A stretch of DNA of 64,000 bases from Myxosarcina sp. GI1 (GCF_000756305.1 NZ_JRFE01000026.1:174923-238922); one strand, 5' to 3'. Shown: positions 8,666 through 17,215, numbered from the stretch's first letter. The notes: a model not told the origin generated them from the letters alone. Numbers and translations: made by a program.

Positions 8666-8883
8666 AAAAGTTAAAAATTTTTGCCTGCTAGTTACTAGAT
8701 CGAAATACTGTTGTTAACTGAAAACGTTTAATTCACTTATCAAAAGAGGCGTATAGTAATTTCGCTCTTGTCTGGCTTATGTTAAAGATTAGTTGAGTTT
8801 ATCCTTAGTAAGTTAAAAGATAAAATTTTTATCTTTTAGAATAAATGGAGTAATAAGTAAATGTACTAGGGGAAAATATACTC

Positions 8884-9174
8884 ATGGAAACTAGCAAGTT
8901 TAGTCAGGCAGCGTTATTATCGACGCGAGAGCTAGAAATCGTAGAACTAGTGGTTGCTGGCTTGAGTAATCAGAAAATTGCCGTTCGCTTAGATATTAGT
9001 AAAAGAACCGTTGACAACCACATCAGCAATATTTTAAAAAAAACCAATACCGATAACCGCGTAGAGTTAGTAAGGTGGGCTTTGCAATGGGGTAAAGTAT
9101 GTATCGATGATGTTAACTGCTGTAATTTACCCGAAGACAGCAAACCCCAGGATTACAATGAAATGGTATTGTAA
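8884..9174 (+). CDS. pedR: small LuxR-type HTH regulator, PedR-like
   Basis: A 96-residue protein consisting almost only of a LuxR/GerE HTH: LSTRELEIVELVVAGLSNQK, then IAVRLDISKRTVDNHISNIL and NRVELVRWALQWG. Short LuxR-only proteins of this kind in cyanobacteria include PedR, whose DNA binding responds to photosynthetic electron transport through a C-terminal cysteine. Here three cysteines follow the HTH (VCIDDVNCCNL), which fits such a redox switch. No receiver domain is present. The coding end overlaps the start of the next gene by 17 bases, implying coupling. PedR identity is inferred from size and cysteines; the HTH assignment is firm. Confidence 0.8.
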   Translation: METSKFSQAALLSTRELEIVELVVAGLSNQKIAVRLDISKRTVDNHISNILKKTNTDNRVELVRWALQWGKVCIDDVNCCNLPEDSKPQDYNEMVL

Positions 9175-9736
9175 ATTCAAAAGCAGATTGGGAAAATATC
9201 TGGCGATCGCAGTTACTTTTGCCCTTGCTAGCTGTAGCGAATCTGGTTATGTTACTCCTCCCACTCAAATTTTGAATGCCACTTTAAATACTACTGCCGC
9301 TGAAGGACACCCTCGTTTTTCCTATGATGGTCGTTACCTAGTATTTACTAGCGATCGCAGCAGTCAACGCCGAGTCTTGCTTTACGATCGCCAGCGCAAT
9401 CGTTTACTCTCATTAGCAGGATTGAATCAATCGGGTAGTATGCAGTCCCAAGCCGATATTAGTGCTGATGGTCGCTATATTGTCTACGTATCGGAACAGT
9501 TAGGCAAACCAGATATCTTTGTTTACGATCGTCTCGCTCTCAATACTAAAAACATTACCAAAAATTTTGTCGGTGAAGTTCGCAACCCTACCATTAGCGG
9601 TAATGGTCGTTTCGTAGCTTTTGAGGGCGAGCATTCGGGACAGTGGGATATTCAAATTTACGACCGCGGCTTGAGTCAAGGTTTATCCTTACCTTCTAAT
9701 TCTCCTGCTACTGAAAGTAATTCGCCACCAGAGTAA
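9158..9736 (+). CDS. TolB-like beta-propeller lipoprotein
   Basis: From ATG 9158 the 192-residue product begins with a basic region, a hydrophobic stretch and the lipobox LASC (KYLAIAVTFALASCSESG), so it should be a lipoprotein exported and anchored at its Cys. The mature region has three PD40/TolB-type blades: GHPRFSYDGRYLVFTSDRSS, then QADISADGRYIVYVSEQ and NPTISGNGRFVAFEGE. TolB proper is far longer, so this is a mini-propeller or an oligomer-forming protein. An earlier in-frame start (9107) would put 17 residues before the signal sequence and lie entirely in the regulator gene, so I prefer 9158. It overlaps the PedR-like gene by 17 bases. Confidence 0.8.
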   Translation: MKWYCKFKSRLGKYLAIAVTFALASCSESGYVTPPTQILNATLNTTAAEGHPRFSYDGRYLVFTSDRSSQRRVLLYDRQRNRLLSLAGLNQSGSMQSQADISADGRYIVYVSEQLGKPDIFVYDRLALNTKNITKNFVGEVRNPTISGNGRFVAFEGEHSGQWDIQIYDRGLSQGLSLPSNSPATESNSPPE

Positions 9737-9753
9737 AAAATCGAGTATTTTCA

Positions 9754-10239
9754 ATGCCAACCATAATTCTTAAAGACATTACAGAAACTCAAAAATTCGG
9801 TTGCTTATTGGGTAAAACGTTACCTCCTGACAGTACGATTTTATTGTCAGGAGAGCTAGGTGCTGGTAAAACTACATTAATTCAAGGAATAGCTAAAGGA
9901 TTAAATATAAAAGAGGCAGTTGTCAGTCCGACTTTTACTTTAATTAACGAATATTTAGATGGACGTTTGCCACTCTATCATCTCGATTTATACCGTTTAT
10001 CACCGAATCAAACTACGGCTCTTCATCCTGAAATGTACTGGGAAGGTATAGAAGTCGCTCCTGGAATTACCGCTATTGAATGGCGGCAGCGTTTATCTTA
10101 TGAGCCGCCTAACTATTTAGATTTAAAATTGAGTTTTGTTGCTAATTCTACGTCTACTCGAAAAATAACTTGGCAAACAATTGGAAAAAAATTAGATTTC
10201 GATTTTGAGAACAACTTTGCCAGAGATGATCGAGCTTAA
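9754..10239 (+). CDS. tsaE: tRNA threonylcarbamoyladenosine biosynthesis ATPase TsaE
   Basis: A 161-residue protein with the P-loop LSGELGAGKTTLIQGIAKGL (residues 30-49), then the family motif VSPTFTLINEY and the YHLDLYRL block that follows it. TsaE is the ATPase that works with TsaB and TsaD to install t6A37 on tRNAs reading ANN codons. It acts in the cytoplasm and is essential in most bacteria. It sits 17 bases downstream of the TolB-like gene, so it may be cotranscribed with it, although the functions are unrelated. The length is normal. Confidence 0.93.
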   Translation: MPTIILKDITETQKFGCLLGKTLPPDSTILLSGELGAGKTTLIQGIAKGLNIKEAVVSPTFTLINEYLDGRLPLYHLDLYRLSPNQTTALHPEMYWEGIEVAPGITAIEWRQRLSYEPPNYLDLKLSFVANSTSTRKITWQTIGKKLDFDFENNFARDDRA

Positions 10240-10589
10240 CTTGAGACAAGATTGGAAAAGTTAAAAGTTAAAAGTTAAAAGTTAAAAGGTAAAAATCAAA
10301 GTAAGTTTTTAGGAGTGCGATTCAAACCACGCGCCTAAAATTAGGCTACTAACAAGTTGCGTACTAGCGACAGTATACTATTAAATTGAAAGTTTGAATT
10401 AGGCTTTAACTCTTCTGCGCGCGCTCGAGCCGATCGCCTTCTGACTTTTGCTTTCACACAAGCTTTGAGTACTTTATGTAAACAAAATTTTGTATAAAAT
10501 CCAAAGCTCAGGTCAAAAAGTTCAAGCACAAAACTTTTGACTTTTGACTTAATATTTTTGACTTTGAGCGAAGCAAGATTGGTTTTTTC
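10240..10589. other. intergenic region between tsaE and petG
   Basis: About 350 bases hold the GTTAAAA repeat, degenerate TTTTGACTT repeats near 10530-10563 and a short GC-rich patch near 10410-10435 (CTGCGCGCGCTCGAG). The minus-strand open frame here is low-complexity and not credible as a gene. No promoter or RNA gene could be supported. Confidence 0.5.
10260..10287. repeat. tandem heptanucleotide repeat, GTTAAAA x4
   Basis: Four exact copies of GTTAAAA run from 10260 to 10287, followed by degenerate GGTAAAA and AATCAAAG. Such short tandemly repeated heptamers (STRR sequences) are known from intergenic cyanobacterial DNA. Related (TTTTGAC)-like words appear at 10530-10563, 34378-34412 and 52702-52718. 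Confidence 0.8.
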
Positions 10590-10706
10590 TTAGTCTATAC
10601 CTAGCTTATTACCGCGCTTAAACTGCATATATGCAGCAAAAAATAACCCTGCTAGAGTAATAAAAATTAAACCTAGAACAATACCTAATAGTAAAGGTTC
10701 TATCAC
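10590..10706 (-). CDS. petG: cytochrome b6f complex subunit PetG
   Basis: A 38-residue minus-strand gene from GTG 10706 to TAA 10590, with GAGGAGA about 8-14 bases upstream of the start. The product reads (M/V)[19 protein letters not shown], then [18 protein letters not shown]: one membrane helix and a short stromal tail. It matches PetG, including the invariant EPLL start and QxxRGN. PetG is one of the four small subunits at the rim of the cytochrome b6f complex in the thylakoid membrane and is needed for its assembly. It is monocistronic here. It is short enough to be missed by automatic callers. Confidence 0.92.
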   Translation of the reverse strand: MIEPLLLGIVLGLIFITLAGLFFAAYMQFKRGNKLGID

Positions 10707-10939
10707 TGTTTGGCTCTCCTCAATAAATTGTTTATTTTAATATATCTTATGTTGGCAGTCTTATTTTAAGCAATGAGTGCGATCGCCATACTTAGTAGAC
10801 TTATCTGAAGTGTGCGGTTATAACCTAGTTGGGTATAAAGAGCGCGACTATTACAATTTTATTAACTAAATCTGTAAAACTTAAGCTATTTTGTAAAATA
10901 AAGTAAATATAAGCAAACCTCTTTTAACATTACCGCTCT

Positions 10940-11314
10940 GTGGATAACCAGTTAGTCCAAGCTCCTAGTTGGCTCAACCGCTCGATTGTTGTTCTGGCGA
11001 TCGCAGTGCTAATTGCCGGTATAAGTATTTTAGGAGTCTATTGGCATAAAATTTCCGATCCTTACATCCAAGAAGTCTTGGCTTTAAAAGGAAATGTCGA
11101 ACGAGGTTACAAAATATTTCAAATCAACTGTGCGGGATGTCACGACATCAGAGCCAATAATAGTGTGGGACCTTGTTTGATAAATGTTTCCAAGCGTAGA
11201 TCTAAAATTGGCACTATTGAACAGGTAATTAGCGGGCGCACGCCTCCGATGCCTAAGTTTCAACCGACGACTCAAGAAATGTCAGATTTACTTGAGTTTC
11301 TACAACATCTATAA
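10940..11314 (+). CDS. cytM: cytochrome cM (CytM)
   Basis: A 124-residue protein from GTG 10940 with an uncleaved-looking membrane helix at residues 15-35 (RSIVVLAIAVLIAGISILGV) and then a class I cytochrome c domain. The haem site is CAGCH in FQINCAGCHDIRANN, and the distal Met ligand is in TPPMPKFQPT. This is the pattern of CytM, a low-abundance membrane-anchored cytochrome found in almost all cyanobacteria. It affects photosynthesis in dark heterotrophic or stress conditions. A cysteine replaces the usual serine or asparagine in VGPCLINVS. No redox partner gene is adjacent. Confidence 0.88.
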   Translation: MDNQLVQAPSWLNRSIVVLAIAVLIAGISILGVYWHKISDPYIQEVLALKGNVERGYKIFQINCAGCHDIRANNSVGPCLINVSKRRSKIGTIEQVISGRTPPMPKFQPTTQEMSDLLEFLQHL

Positions 11315-11376
11315 ATGACGCTCTTTTGGCATACAGATTGGTATAAGCTGTGGCAAAGTATGTCGAATGCAAATTT

Positions 11377-12546
11377 ATGAATAAAAATCTTCAACTACCG
11401 CAAAAAATTATGTTGCTGGGTTCTGGCGAGCTTGGTAAAGAATTTGTTATTGCTGCCCAACGTTTGGGAAACTATACGATAGCTGTAGATAGCTATGCCA
11501 ACGCTCCAGCAATGCAGGTAGCCGATGTAGCAGAAGTAATTTCCATGCTGGACGGCAACGATTTAGATAGAATCGTTAGCAAGTATCAGCCCGATTTTAT
11601 CGTTCCCGAAATAGAAGCAATTAGAACTGAGAAATTAATTGAGTTCGAGCAACGGGGTATAAGCGTTATTCCTACGGCAGCAGCAACCAACTATACGATG
11701 AATCGCGATCGTATTAGAGAATTGGCAGCAAAAAAATTGGGGATTCGTACCGCTAAATACGCTTATGCCACAAACCTAGAAGAATTACAAGCGGTAAGTA
11801 ATAAAATTGGCTTTCCCAATGTAATTAAGCCCGTAATGTCTTCTTCGGGAAAAGGACAGTCAATTGTCAATAGTGTTGAGGAATTAGAAACTGCCTGGAA
11901 TTATGCGATCGCAGGTGCCAGAGGCGATACGCCCAAAATAATTATTGAAGAATTTATCGACTTTGAAGTTGAAATTACTTTATTAACTATCAAACAGTGG
12001 CATCAACCGACTACCTTTTGCCCTCCTATCGGACACCGACAAGAGCGAGGCGACTATCAAGAATCTTGGCAGCCAGCCAGTTTGTCTTTAGGACAACTAC
12101 AGCAGGCAGAACAAATTGCGGTAAAAGTTACCGATGCTTTGGGAGGTGCGGGCATCTTTGGAGTAGAGTTTTTTGTAACCAAAGATGAAGTTATTTTTTC
12201 GGAACTTTCTCCACGTCCTCACGACACGGGAATGGTGACATTAATCTCGCAAAATTTAAATGAATTTGAACTGCACCTGCGGGCTATTCTCGGTTTGCCC
12301 ATTCCCCAAATAGAAGTATTTTCTCCTGCTGCCAGTGCGGTAATTTTGGCAACAGAGCATTTAGATAGAGTAGTTTATGCTAACGTTGCCGAAGCATTGA
12401 CCATTCCCGATACAGAAATTAGACTATTTGGCAAGCCTGATTCTCGTCCCAACCGTCGTATGGGAGTAGCCCTAGCAAAAGCTAAAACAATTGAAGCAGC
12501 TAGACAAAAAGCGACCTCCGCAGCTAGTAAAGTAGTTGTTAATTAA
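11377..12546 (+). CDS. purT: formate-dependent GAR transformylase PurT
   Basis: A 389-residue ATP-grasp enzyme. It has [20 protein letters not shown] at the start, the substrate loop in [19 protein letters not shown], and the metal and ATP residues of [16 protein letters not shown] and [20 protein letters not shown], ending PHDTGM, all typical of PurT. It makes formyl-GAR from formate, ATP and GAR in step three of purine synthesis, independent of folate. E. coli PurT is 392 residues, so the length agrees. An in-frame GTG at 11350 would add nine poor residues; I chose ATG 11377. Nothing adjacent belongs to the purine pathway. Confidence 0.95.
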   Translation: MNKNLQLPQKIMLLGSGELGKEFVIAAQRLGNYTIAVDSYANAPAMQVADVAEVISMLDGNDLDRIVSKYQPDFIVPEIEAIRTEKLIEFEQRGISVIPTAAATNYTMNRDRIRELAAKKLGIRTAKYAYATNLEELQAVSNKIGFPNVIKPVMSSSGKGQSIVNSVEELETAWNYAIAGARGDTPKIIIEEFIDFEVEITLLTIKQWHQPTTFCPPIGHRQERGDYQESWQPASLSLGQLQQAEQIAVKVTDALGGAGIFGVEFFVTKDEVIFSELSPRPHDTGMVTLISQNLNEFELHLRAILGLPIPQIEVFSPAASAVILATEHLDRVVYANVAEALTIPDTEIRLFGKPDSRPNRRMGVALAKAKTIEAARQKATSAASKVVVN

Positions 12547-12599
12547 TAGTAGTAAGACGATTGGGTTCGACAAAATTTTTTCACCGTGTTATTTAAAAA

Positions 12600-12866
12600 A
12601 TGCCCATATTCGTCAAGATTGAAAAGGGGATCGTTGATAAACATACTTTCGATCTACACGTTCCCGCTCATAAAGATTACGTTCGACAACTAATTGCTAA
12701 AGGTCACAAAGCTAAAACTGGTTACTGGAAAGAGTTTGGTGGCGGAATGCTGATTTTTGAGGCAGCTTGTATGTCAGAAGCTAAAGCTATAGTAGAGCGC
12801 GATCCTTTAATTAAAAATGCCTGTGTCGATTACGAACTGCACGAATGGTGCATTGTGATTGAGTAG
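12600..12866 (+). CDS. YCII-related domain protein
   Basis: An 88-residue protein that is a single YCII/YciI domain of ferredoxin-like fold: FVKIEKGIVDKHTFDLHVPA at the start, HKDYVRQLIAKGHKAKTGYW, then the MSEAKAIVERDPLIKNA helix that fills the YciI core, and the C-terminal strand ELHEWCIVIE. The family includes dehalogenase-like and unknown small enzymes with a conserved active-site His/Asp. Here His18 and Asp25 are candidates. It stands alone between purT and rplS. Function unknown. Confidence 0.82.
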   Translation: MPIFVKIEKGIVDKHTFDLHVPAHKDYVRQLIAKGHKAKTGYWKEFGGGMLIFEAACMSEAKAIVERDPLIKNACVDYELHEWCIVIE

Positions 12867-12956
12867 GCTTAGTAGGTAAAAACTGAATTGCTATTTTTTC
12901 TTTGCAAAGACTGTAAAAAAAGTTATCATGATAAATCGTGAGTTTTTAAGATAGCC

Positions 12957-13388
12957 ATGAATGCCGAAGCGATAATTCGCTCAATTGAAGCGGAACATCT
13001 AAAACCAAAACTGCCTGTACTTCACGTTGGCGATAGTGTAGAAGTAGGCGTGAGAATTACCGAAGGTAACAAACAGCGGGTGCAACCTTATCGGGGTACC
13101 ATAATTGCCATGCGCAATGGCGGTATCAACGAAACGATTACCGTACGCCGTATTTTTCAGGGTGTAGGGGTAGAAAGAGTATTTCTAGTCCACTCGCCAA
13201 TAGTAGCCCATATTAAAGTAGAGCGTCGCGGTAAAGTGCGTCGTGCAAAACTTTATTATTTACGCGATCGCGTCGGTAAGGCTACTCGAATCAAACAGCG
13301 TTTCGACCGTCCAATAGAGAAAGATACTACAGCCAAAACTAAAACCAAAAGCAAAAAATCTCGCAAAAACAAAGAAAAAACTAGCTAA
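12957..13388 (+). CDS. rplS: 50S ribosomal protein L19
   Basis: A 143-residue protein with the L19 pattern: [20 protein letters not shown], then [20 protein letters not shown] and the conserved [18 protein letters not shown] and [21 protein letters not shown]19 sits at the 30S-50S interface. It is about 20 residues longer than the typical bacterial L19 because of a lysine-rich tail ([23 protein letters not shown]). rplS followed by tRNA-Trp and secE is a frequent cyanobacterial order. Confidence 0.96.
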   Translation: MNAEAIIRSIEAEHLKPKLPVLHVGDSVEVGVRITEGNKQRVQPYRGTIIAMRNGGINETITVRRIFQGVGVERVFLVHSPIVAHIKVERRGKVRRAKLYYLRDRVGKATRIKQRFDRPIEKDTTAKTKTKSKKSRKNKEKTS

Positions 13389-13460
13389 TTTACGAAAAAA
13401 TACTTTGGTACAGTATAATTAGGTCTAGCTGACTTTGTGGTCGGTAGAACATAAACAAAT

Positions 13461-13533
13461 GCGTCCTTAGTTCAGTTGGTAGAACGTCGGTCTCCAAAAC
13501 CGGATGTCGAGGGTTCAAGTCCTTCAGGGCGCG
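13461..13533 (+). tRNA. trnW: tRNA-Trp (CCA)
   Basis: A 73-base cloverleaf. The acceptor stem GCGTCCT (13461-13467) pairs with AGGGCGC (13526-13532), with one T-G pair, and the discriminator is G13533. The anticodon loop reads TCTCCAAA with anticodon CCA for Trp, and the T loop is GGTTCAAGTCC. No CCA is encoded. It lies between rplS and secE, a common cyanobacterial arrangement. Confidence 0.96.
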
Positions 13534-13779
13534 TTCTAACTATCACTATACCAAGAACGCGAGTAGCGCGAGCAACCTACCATCTTGCAACCTATCGGAT
13601 GTTTGGTTGGCTTAAATCTGCATTGAAAACTCAAATAAATATAAACTAAGATCGATAGTATCTTGAATTTTTAAATATAATATCTATCTTTAATTTAAGA
13701 TTCTAGTTAATAGTTAATAGAAAACATATATTTGCTTTTCTAAGCCAATCCTTATACTTTAAATTTTGAGGTAACAACC

Positions 13780-14016
13780 TTGGCAAAAAAAAACACGGCA
13801 CCTCCAACTAAAAACGAATCGAAAGAAGCAGGCGGTGGTAGTAACCTCGCTCAATTTGCAGTTGAAACCAGGCAAGAGCTTAGTAAAGTAGTTTGGCCCT
13901 CTCGCCAACAGCTAATTGGTGAATCTGCTGCTGTAATTTTGATGGTGATTTTAGTATCTACATTGATCTATTTAATCAATAGTTTATTTGCTTGGGGAGC
14001 GGGAAAAATATTCTAA
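13780..14016 (+). CDS. secE: preprotein translocase subunit SecE
   Basis: A 78-residue protein from TTG 13780, with GAGG about 12 bases upstream. A polar N-terminus is followed by the SecE cytoplasmic helix QFAVETRQELSKVVWPSRQQ and one membrane helix (SAAVILMVILVSTLIYLINS), the minimal single-helix SecE used by cyanobacteria. It clamps SecY in the SecYEG channel. It is first in the secE-nusG-rplKAJL block, and its TAA shares bases with the nusG ATG (TAATG), so translation is coupled. Confidence 0.93.
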   Translation: MAKKNTAPPTKNESKEAGGGSNLAQFAVETRQELSKVVWPSRQQLIGESAAVILMVILVSTLIYLINSLFAWGAGKIF

Positions 14017-14630
14017 TGAGCATGGCTACAGACAGACCGGAAGACAACGAACAGCAAGTAAATACAAAAGCTGCCAGATGGTATGCGGTTCAGGTAGCCT
14101 CTGGCTGTGAAAAGAAAGTTAAAACCGACTTGGAACAGCGTATCGACACTTTAGAAGTAGCCGACAGGATAATTCAGGTTCAGATACCTCAAACCCCTAC
14201 AGTTAAAATTCGCAAAGATGGCAGTCGCTATAGTAGCGAAGAAAAAGTCTTCCCTGGATACGTTTTGATTCGCATGATCTTGGATGATGAAGCATGGCAG
14301 GTGGTAAAAAATACTCCTAATGTCATTAACTTCGTAGGTGCAGAACAAAAACGCCGTTATGGCAGAGGTAGAGGTCATGTTAAACCTTTACCCCTATCGC
14401 GTGCTGAAGTAGAGCGAATCTTCAAACAAGCCGAAGAAAGAGAAGAAGTGGTTAAGGTAGATATGGCAATTGGCGATAAAATTGCCGTACTTTCAGGACC
14501 ATTTAAAGATTTTGAAGGGGAAGTAATCGAAGTAAGTCCAGAGAGAAGTAAACTTAAAGCCTTGCTCTCGATTTTTGGACGAGACACTCCTGTAGAATTG
14601 GAGTTCAATCAAATCGAAAAACAAAATTAA
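14016..14630 (+). CDS. nusG: transcription termination/antitermination factor NusG
   Basis: A 204-residue protein whose ATG 14016 overlaps the secE stop. The NGN domain begins ARWYAVQVASGCEKKVKTDL and contains VKIRKDGSRYSSEEKVFPGY and VLIRM; the C-terminal KOW domain has IGDKIAVLSGPFKDFEGEVI. NusG binds RNA polymerase and modulates pausing, Rho-dependent termination and antitermination of rRNA operons. A second Met at 14022 is equally possible as start. The insert between the domains is short, as is usual. Confidence 0.95.
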   Translation: MSMATDRPEDNEQQVNTKAARWYAVQVASGCEKKVKTDLEQRIDTLEVADRIIQVQIPQTPTVKIRKDGSRYSSEEKVFPGYVLIRMILDDEAWQVVKNTPNVINFVGAEQKRRYGRGRGHVKPLPLSRAEVERIFKQAEEREEVVKVDMAIGDKIAVLSGPFKDFEGEVIEVSPERSKLKALLSIFGRDTPVELEFNQIEKQN

Positions 14631-14636
14631 ACGAAC

Positions 14637-15062
14637 ATGCCCAAAAAAGTAGTAGCGTTAATTAAACTAGCTTTACCAGCTGGTAAAGCCAACCCCGCAC
14701 CGCCAGTAGGACCTGCGTTAGGTCAACATGGGGTAAATATTATGGCGTTTTGTAAGGAATATAATGCTAAAACTGCCGAAAAAGCGGGTTTGGTAATTCC
14801 TGTAGAAATTTCGGTATTTGAAGACCGTAGTTTTACTTTTATCCTCAAGACTCCGCCCGCATCGGTATTAATTAAAAAAGCGGCAGGAATTGAAAAAGGT
14901 GCCAGCGAACCTAACAAACAAAAAATGGCTACCATAACTAAAGACCAGCTTAAAGAGATTGCCGAAACCAAACTACCCGACTTAAATGCTAACGACATTG
15001 AAGCGGCAATGAAAATTGTCGCGGGTACGGCGAAAAATATGGGAGTAGCGATCGCCGATTAA
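14637..15062 (+). CDS. rplK: 50S ribosomal protein L11
   Basis: A 141-residue protein with the classical L11 start [20 protein letters not shown], then [20 protein letters not shown], and the C-terminal RNA-binding domain ending in [20 protein letters not shown]11 forms the GTPase-associated centre with 23S rRNA and the L10-L12 stalk. Its length is exact for the family. It lies six bases after nusG and 71 bases before rplA. Confidence 0.97.
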   Translation: MPKKVVALIKLALPAGKANPAPPVGPALGQHGVNIMAFCKEYNAKTAEKAGLVIPVEISVFEDRSFTFILKTPPASVLIKKAAGIEKGASEPNKQKMATITKDQLKEIAETKLPDLNANDIEAAMKIVAGTAKNMGVAIAD

Positions 15063-15133
15063 ATAGTCTATATTATTTATTGTTTATTGGGGAGAGTGAG
15101 AAAACTCGTTATTTACCCAGGGAGAAAAACATC

Positions 15134-15856
15134 ATGGTAAAAAAACTATCTCGCCGCATGCGAGAAGCAACGGCAAAAGTAGAAGCCGACAGAGCCTATC
15201 AGCCTATAGAAGCTTTAAACTTGCTTAAAGAAACAGCAACGGCTAAATTTGACGAAACGGCTGAAGTACATATTAGATTGGGTATCGATCCTAAATATAC
15301 CGATCAACAGCTTAGAACTACCGTCAGCCTGCCCAAAGGTACGGGGCAAACCGTACGTGTGGCAGTAGTAGCTCGCGGCGAACAAGTCAAAGAAGCCGAA
15401 GAAGCAGGAGCGGAAATTTTTGGTTCGGAAGAGTTAATCGAAGAAATTCAAAAAGGTATGATGGATTTCGATATTTTGATTGCTACTCCCGACATGATGC
15501 CCAAAGTCGCTAGATTGGGACGGATTTTAGGACCCAAAGGTTTGATGCCATCACCCAAAGGCGGTACGGTTGCTACCGATTTGACTAGTGCAGTTTCAGA
15601 GTTTAAAAGTGGTAAACAGGAATTTAGAGCCGATCGTTCGGGCATCGTTCATGTTATGTTTGGAAAGGCATCTTTTCCCGCCAAAGATTTGCTAGTCAAT
15701 CTAAAAGCTCTGCAAGAAACTATCGATCGCAATCGTCCTTCGGGGGCAAAAGGTCGCTACTGGCGGAGCGTTTATGTTTCTGCTTCGATGGGACCTTCGA
15801 TTCAGCTAGACATCAATGCGCTGCGAGACTATAGTTTTATAGAAGAAGCAGCCTGA
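15134..15856 (+). CDS. rplA: 50S ribosomal protein L1
   Basis: A 240-residue protein. ATG 15134 follows GGGAGAAAAACATC and gives [20 protein letters not shown], as in other cyanobacterial L1 proteins. Diagnostic parts are [19 protein letters not shown] and [20 protein letters not shown]1 builds the mobile stalk at the E site and represses its own operon in many bacteria. An upstream in-frame ATG at 15080 adds 18 unconserved residues over the ribosome binding site, so I rejected it. Confidence 0.97.
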   Translation: MVKKLSRRMREATAKVEADRAYQPIEALNLLKETATAKFDETAEVHIRLGIDPKYTDQQLRTTVSLPKGTGQTVRVAVVARGEQVKEAEEAGAEIFGSEELIEEIQKGMMDFDILIATPDMMPKVARLGRILGPKGLMPSPKGGTVATDLTSAVSEFKSGKQEFRADRSGIVHVMFGKASFPAKDLLVNLKALQETIDRNRPSGAKGRYWRSVYVSASMGPSIQLDINALRDYSFIEEAA

Positions 15857-15929
15857 TTGACGACAAAAAAGCTCGATTTGTAAATTATTGAGGCGAGAGC
15901 AACCGACTACAAAGAAAAAATTTAAATTA

Positions 15930-16085
15930 TAAGACGACCGATACCAAAGACAGCAGGCGCACTAACAGCTTAATATCCTGCCGAGGTAAATGTCTATCAA
16001 GTTAGCTTAAGCTTGCTCTGTTATTAGAGCAGCAACAGTAAAACTGTAGATATGACCCTTGGCAATTCAGTCAGGGGTTTTGTTA
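15930..16085 (+). ncRNA. ribosomal protein L10 leader (autoregulatory mRNA leader)
   Basis: The 265-base spacer before rplJ carries the hallmarks of the L10-leader family: GACAGCAGGCGCACTAAC near 15950, then TAATATCCTGCCGAGGTAAA near 15971-15990, which would pair as CAGCAGG with CCTGCCG. The hairpin AACAGTAAAACTGT follows (16035-16048). GACCC (16054-16058) and GGGG(TTT) (16074-16080) could form a terminal stem just before a T-rich stretch. In this family the L10-L12 complex binds the leader and shuts down rplJL. Boundaries are approximate; the motif was recognised by eye, not by a covariance model. Confidence 0.72.
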
Positions 16086-16121
16086 TGGTCGTTAATTCTA
16101 GCTAAAGGAGGTGAAAACCAA

Positions 16122-16691
16122 GTGGGAAGAACCCGTGAAAATAAAGCAGCAATTGTGACCGAGCTAAAAGACGCTTTAAGTGAAGCTCAGTTAGCTTTAG
16201 TTATTGACTATCAGGGGTTATCGGTTGCCGAGATTACCGAACTGCGCTCGCGCTTGCGACAAGCAGATGGAATATGTAAGGTAACCAAAAACACTCTGAT
16301 GCAGCTAGCAGTAGAAGAAGATGAAAACTGGCAGCCCATGTCCCAGTTTTTAACAGGAACTTCTGCTTTTTTGCTGGTCAAAGACGATATTGGTGGCGTA
16401 GTTAGAGCCTACCAGGGCTTTAGAAAAGACACCAAGAAAACCGAGTTTCGCGGCGGCGTAATGCAGGGTCAGGCACTCAACGAAGATCAGGTTAAGGCGA
16501 TCGCCGACCTGCCATCTAAAGAGGAACTGATCGCTCAAGTCGCAGGTGCGATTAATGCTGTTGCTAGTAAACTGGCAATAGGCATCAACGAAGTACCAAC
16601 ATCCGTAGGTCGTGGTATCAACGAAGTGCCAAATTCTGTGGGACGTGTCGTTGCGGCGATCGCGGCAAAAGAAGAAGGCAGCGAATCATAG
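16122..16691 (+). CDS. rplJ: 50S ribosomal protein L10
   Basis: A 189-residue protein from GTG 16122, which follows a strong AAAGGAGGTG site. It opens (M)GRTRENKAAIVTELKDAL and contains LALVIDYQGLSVAEITELRS and VTKNTLMQLAVEE, the rRNA-binding part of L10. The C-terminal helices carry L12 dimers. Near the end an 11-residue unit, GINEVPTSVGR/GINEVPNSVGR, occurs twice in tandem (bases 16581-16613 and 16614-16646), lengthening the protein by one repeat over the usual cyanobacterial pattern. The in-frame extension to 16059 crosses the leader stem and is not credible. Confidence 0.96.
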   Translation: MGRTRENKAAIVTELKDALSEAQLALVIDYQGLSVAEITELRSRLRQADGICKVTKNTLMQLAVEEDENWQPMSQFLTGTSAFLLVKDDIGGVVRAYQGFRKDTKKTEFRGGVMQGQALNEDQVKAIADLPSKEELIAQVAGAINAVASKLAIGINEVPTSVGRGINEVPNSVGRVVAAIAAKEEGSES

Positions 16692-16754
16692 CTGCTGCCC
16701 AATTAAACCTTTTCGTACACTATCTTAAATCAAATATAACCAGGAGTAATACTT

Positions 16755-17156
16755 ATGTCTGCTGCAACTGATGAAATTCTCGAAAAGCTAAAATCTTTGA
16801 CTCTACTCGAAGCATCTGAGTTAGTCAAACAAATTGAAGATGCCTTTGGCGTTAGTGCTGCTGCTTCTGCCGCTCCCATGATGATGCCTGGCATGATGCC
16901 TGGCGTGCCTGGCGGTGCCGAAGCCGAACCAGAAGAAGAGAAAACTGAATTTGATGTAGTTCTCGAAGACGTACCCAAAGATAAGAAAATTGCCATTCTC
17001 AAAGTGGTACGCTCCATCACCGGTTTGGGTCTAAAAGAAGCCAAAGAAATGGTAGAGTCTACACCCAAAGCCATTAAAGAAGGCGTTCCCAAAGATGATG
17101 CTGAAAGCACACAAAAACAGTTAGAAGAAGCTGGTGCCAAAGCTAGCGTTAAGTAA
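16755..17156 (+). CDS. rplL: 50S ribosomal protein L7/L12
   Basis: A 133-residue protein with N-terminal dimerisation helices ([20 protein letters not shown]), a flexible hinge rich in Ala, Met, Pro and Gly ([14 protein letters not shown]), and the C-terminal factor-binding domain [20 protein letters not shown] followed by [12 protein letters not shown]. Multiple copies bind L10 and recruit translational GTPases. It is the last gene of the block; a clean intrinsic terminator lies 32 bases downstream. Confidence 0.97.
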   Translation: MSAATDEILEKLKSLTLLEASELVKQIEDAFGVSAAASAAPMMMPGMMPGVPGGAEAEPEEEKTEFDVVLEDVPKDKKIAILKVVRSITGLGLKEAKEMVESTPKAIKEGVPKDDAESTQKQLEEAGAKASVK

Positions 17157-17187
17157 CTAATTACTTCAATCGATTTATGCGATTATT

Positions 17188-17215
17188 AGCAGACTTTAAA
17201 TAGTCTGCTTTTTTT
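17188..17215 (+). terminator. intrinsic terminator of the rpl operon
   Basis: AGCAGACT (17188-17195) pairs with AGTCTGCT (17202-17209) across a six-base loop TTAAAT, followed by a run of T to 17215. It sits between rplL and the convergent helicase gene. Confidence 0.88.

Noticed and set aside
10341-10529. Minus-strand 62-residue frame between tsaE and petG
   Set aside because: The region is repeat-derived and AT-rich; there is no start signal or domain.
16059-16121. Extended start for rplJ within the leader
   Set aside because: It reads through the leader's terminal stem and ignores the strong AAAGGAGGTG site before GTG 16122.
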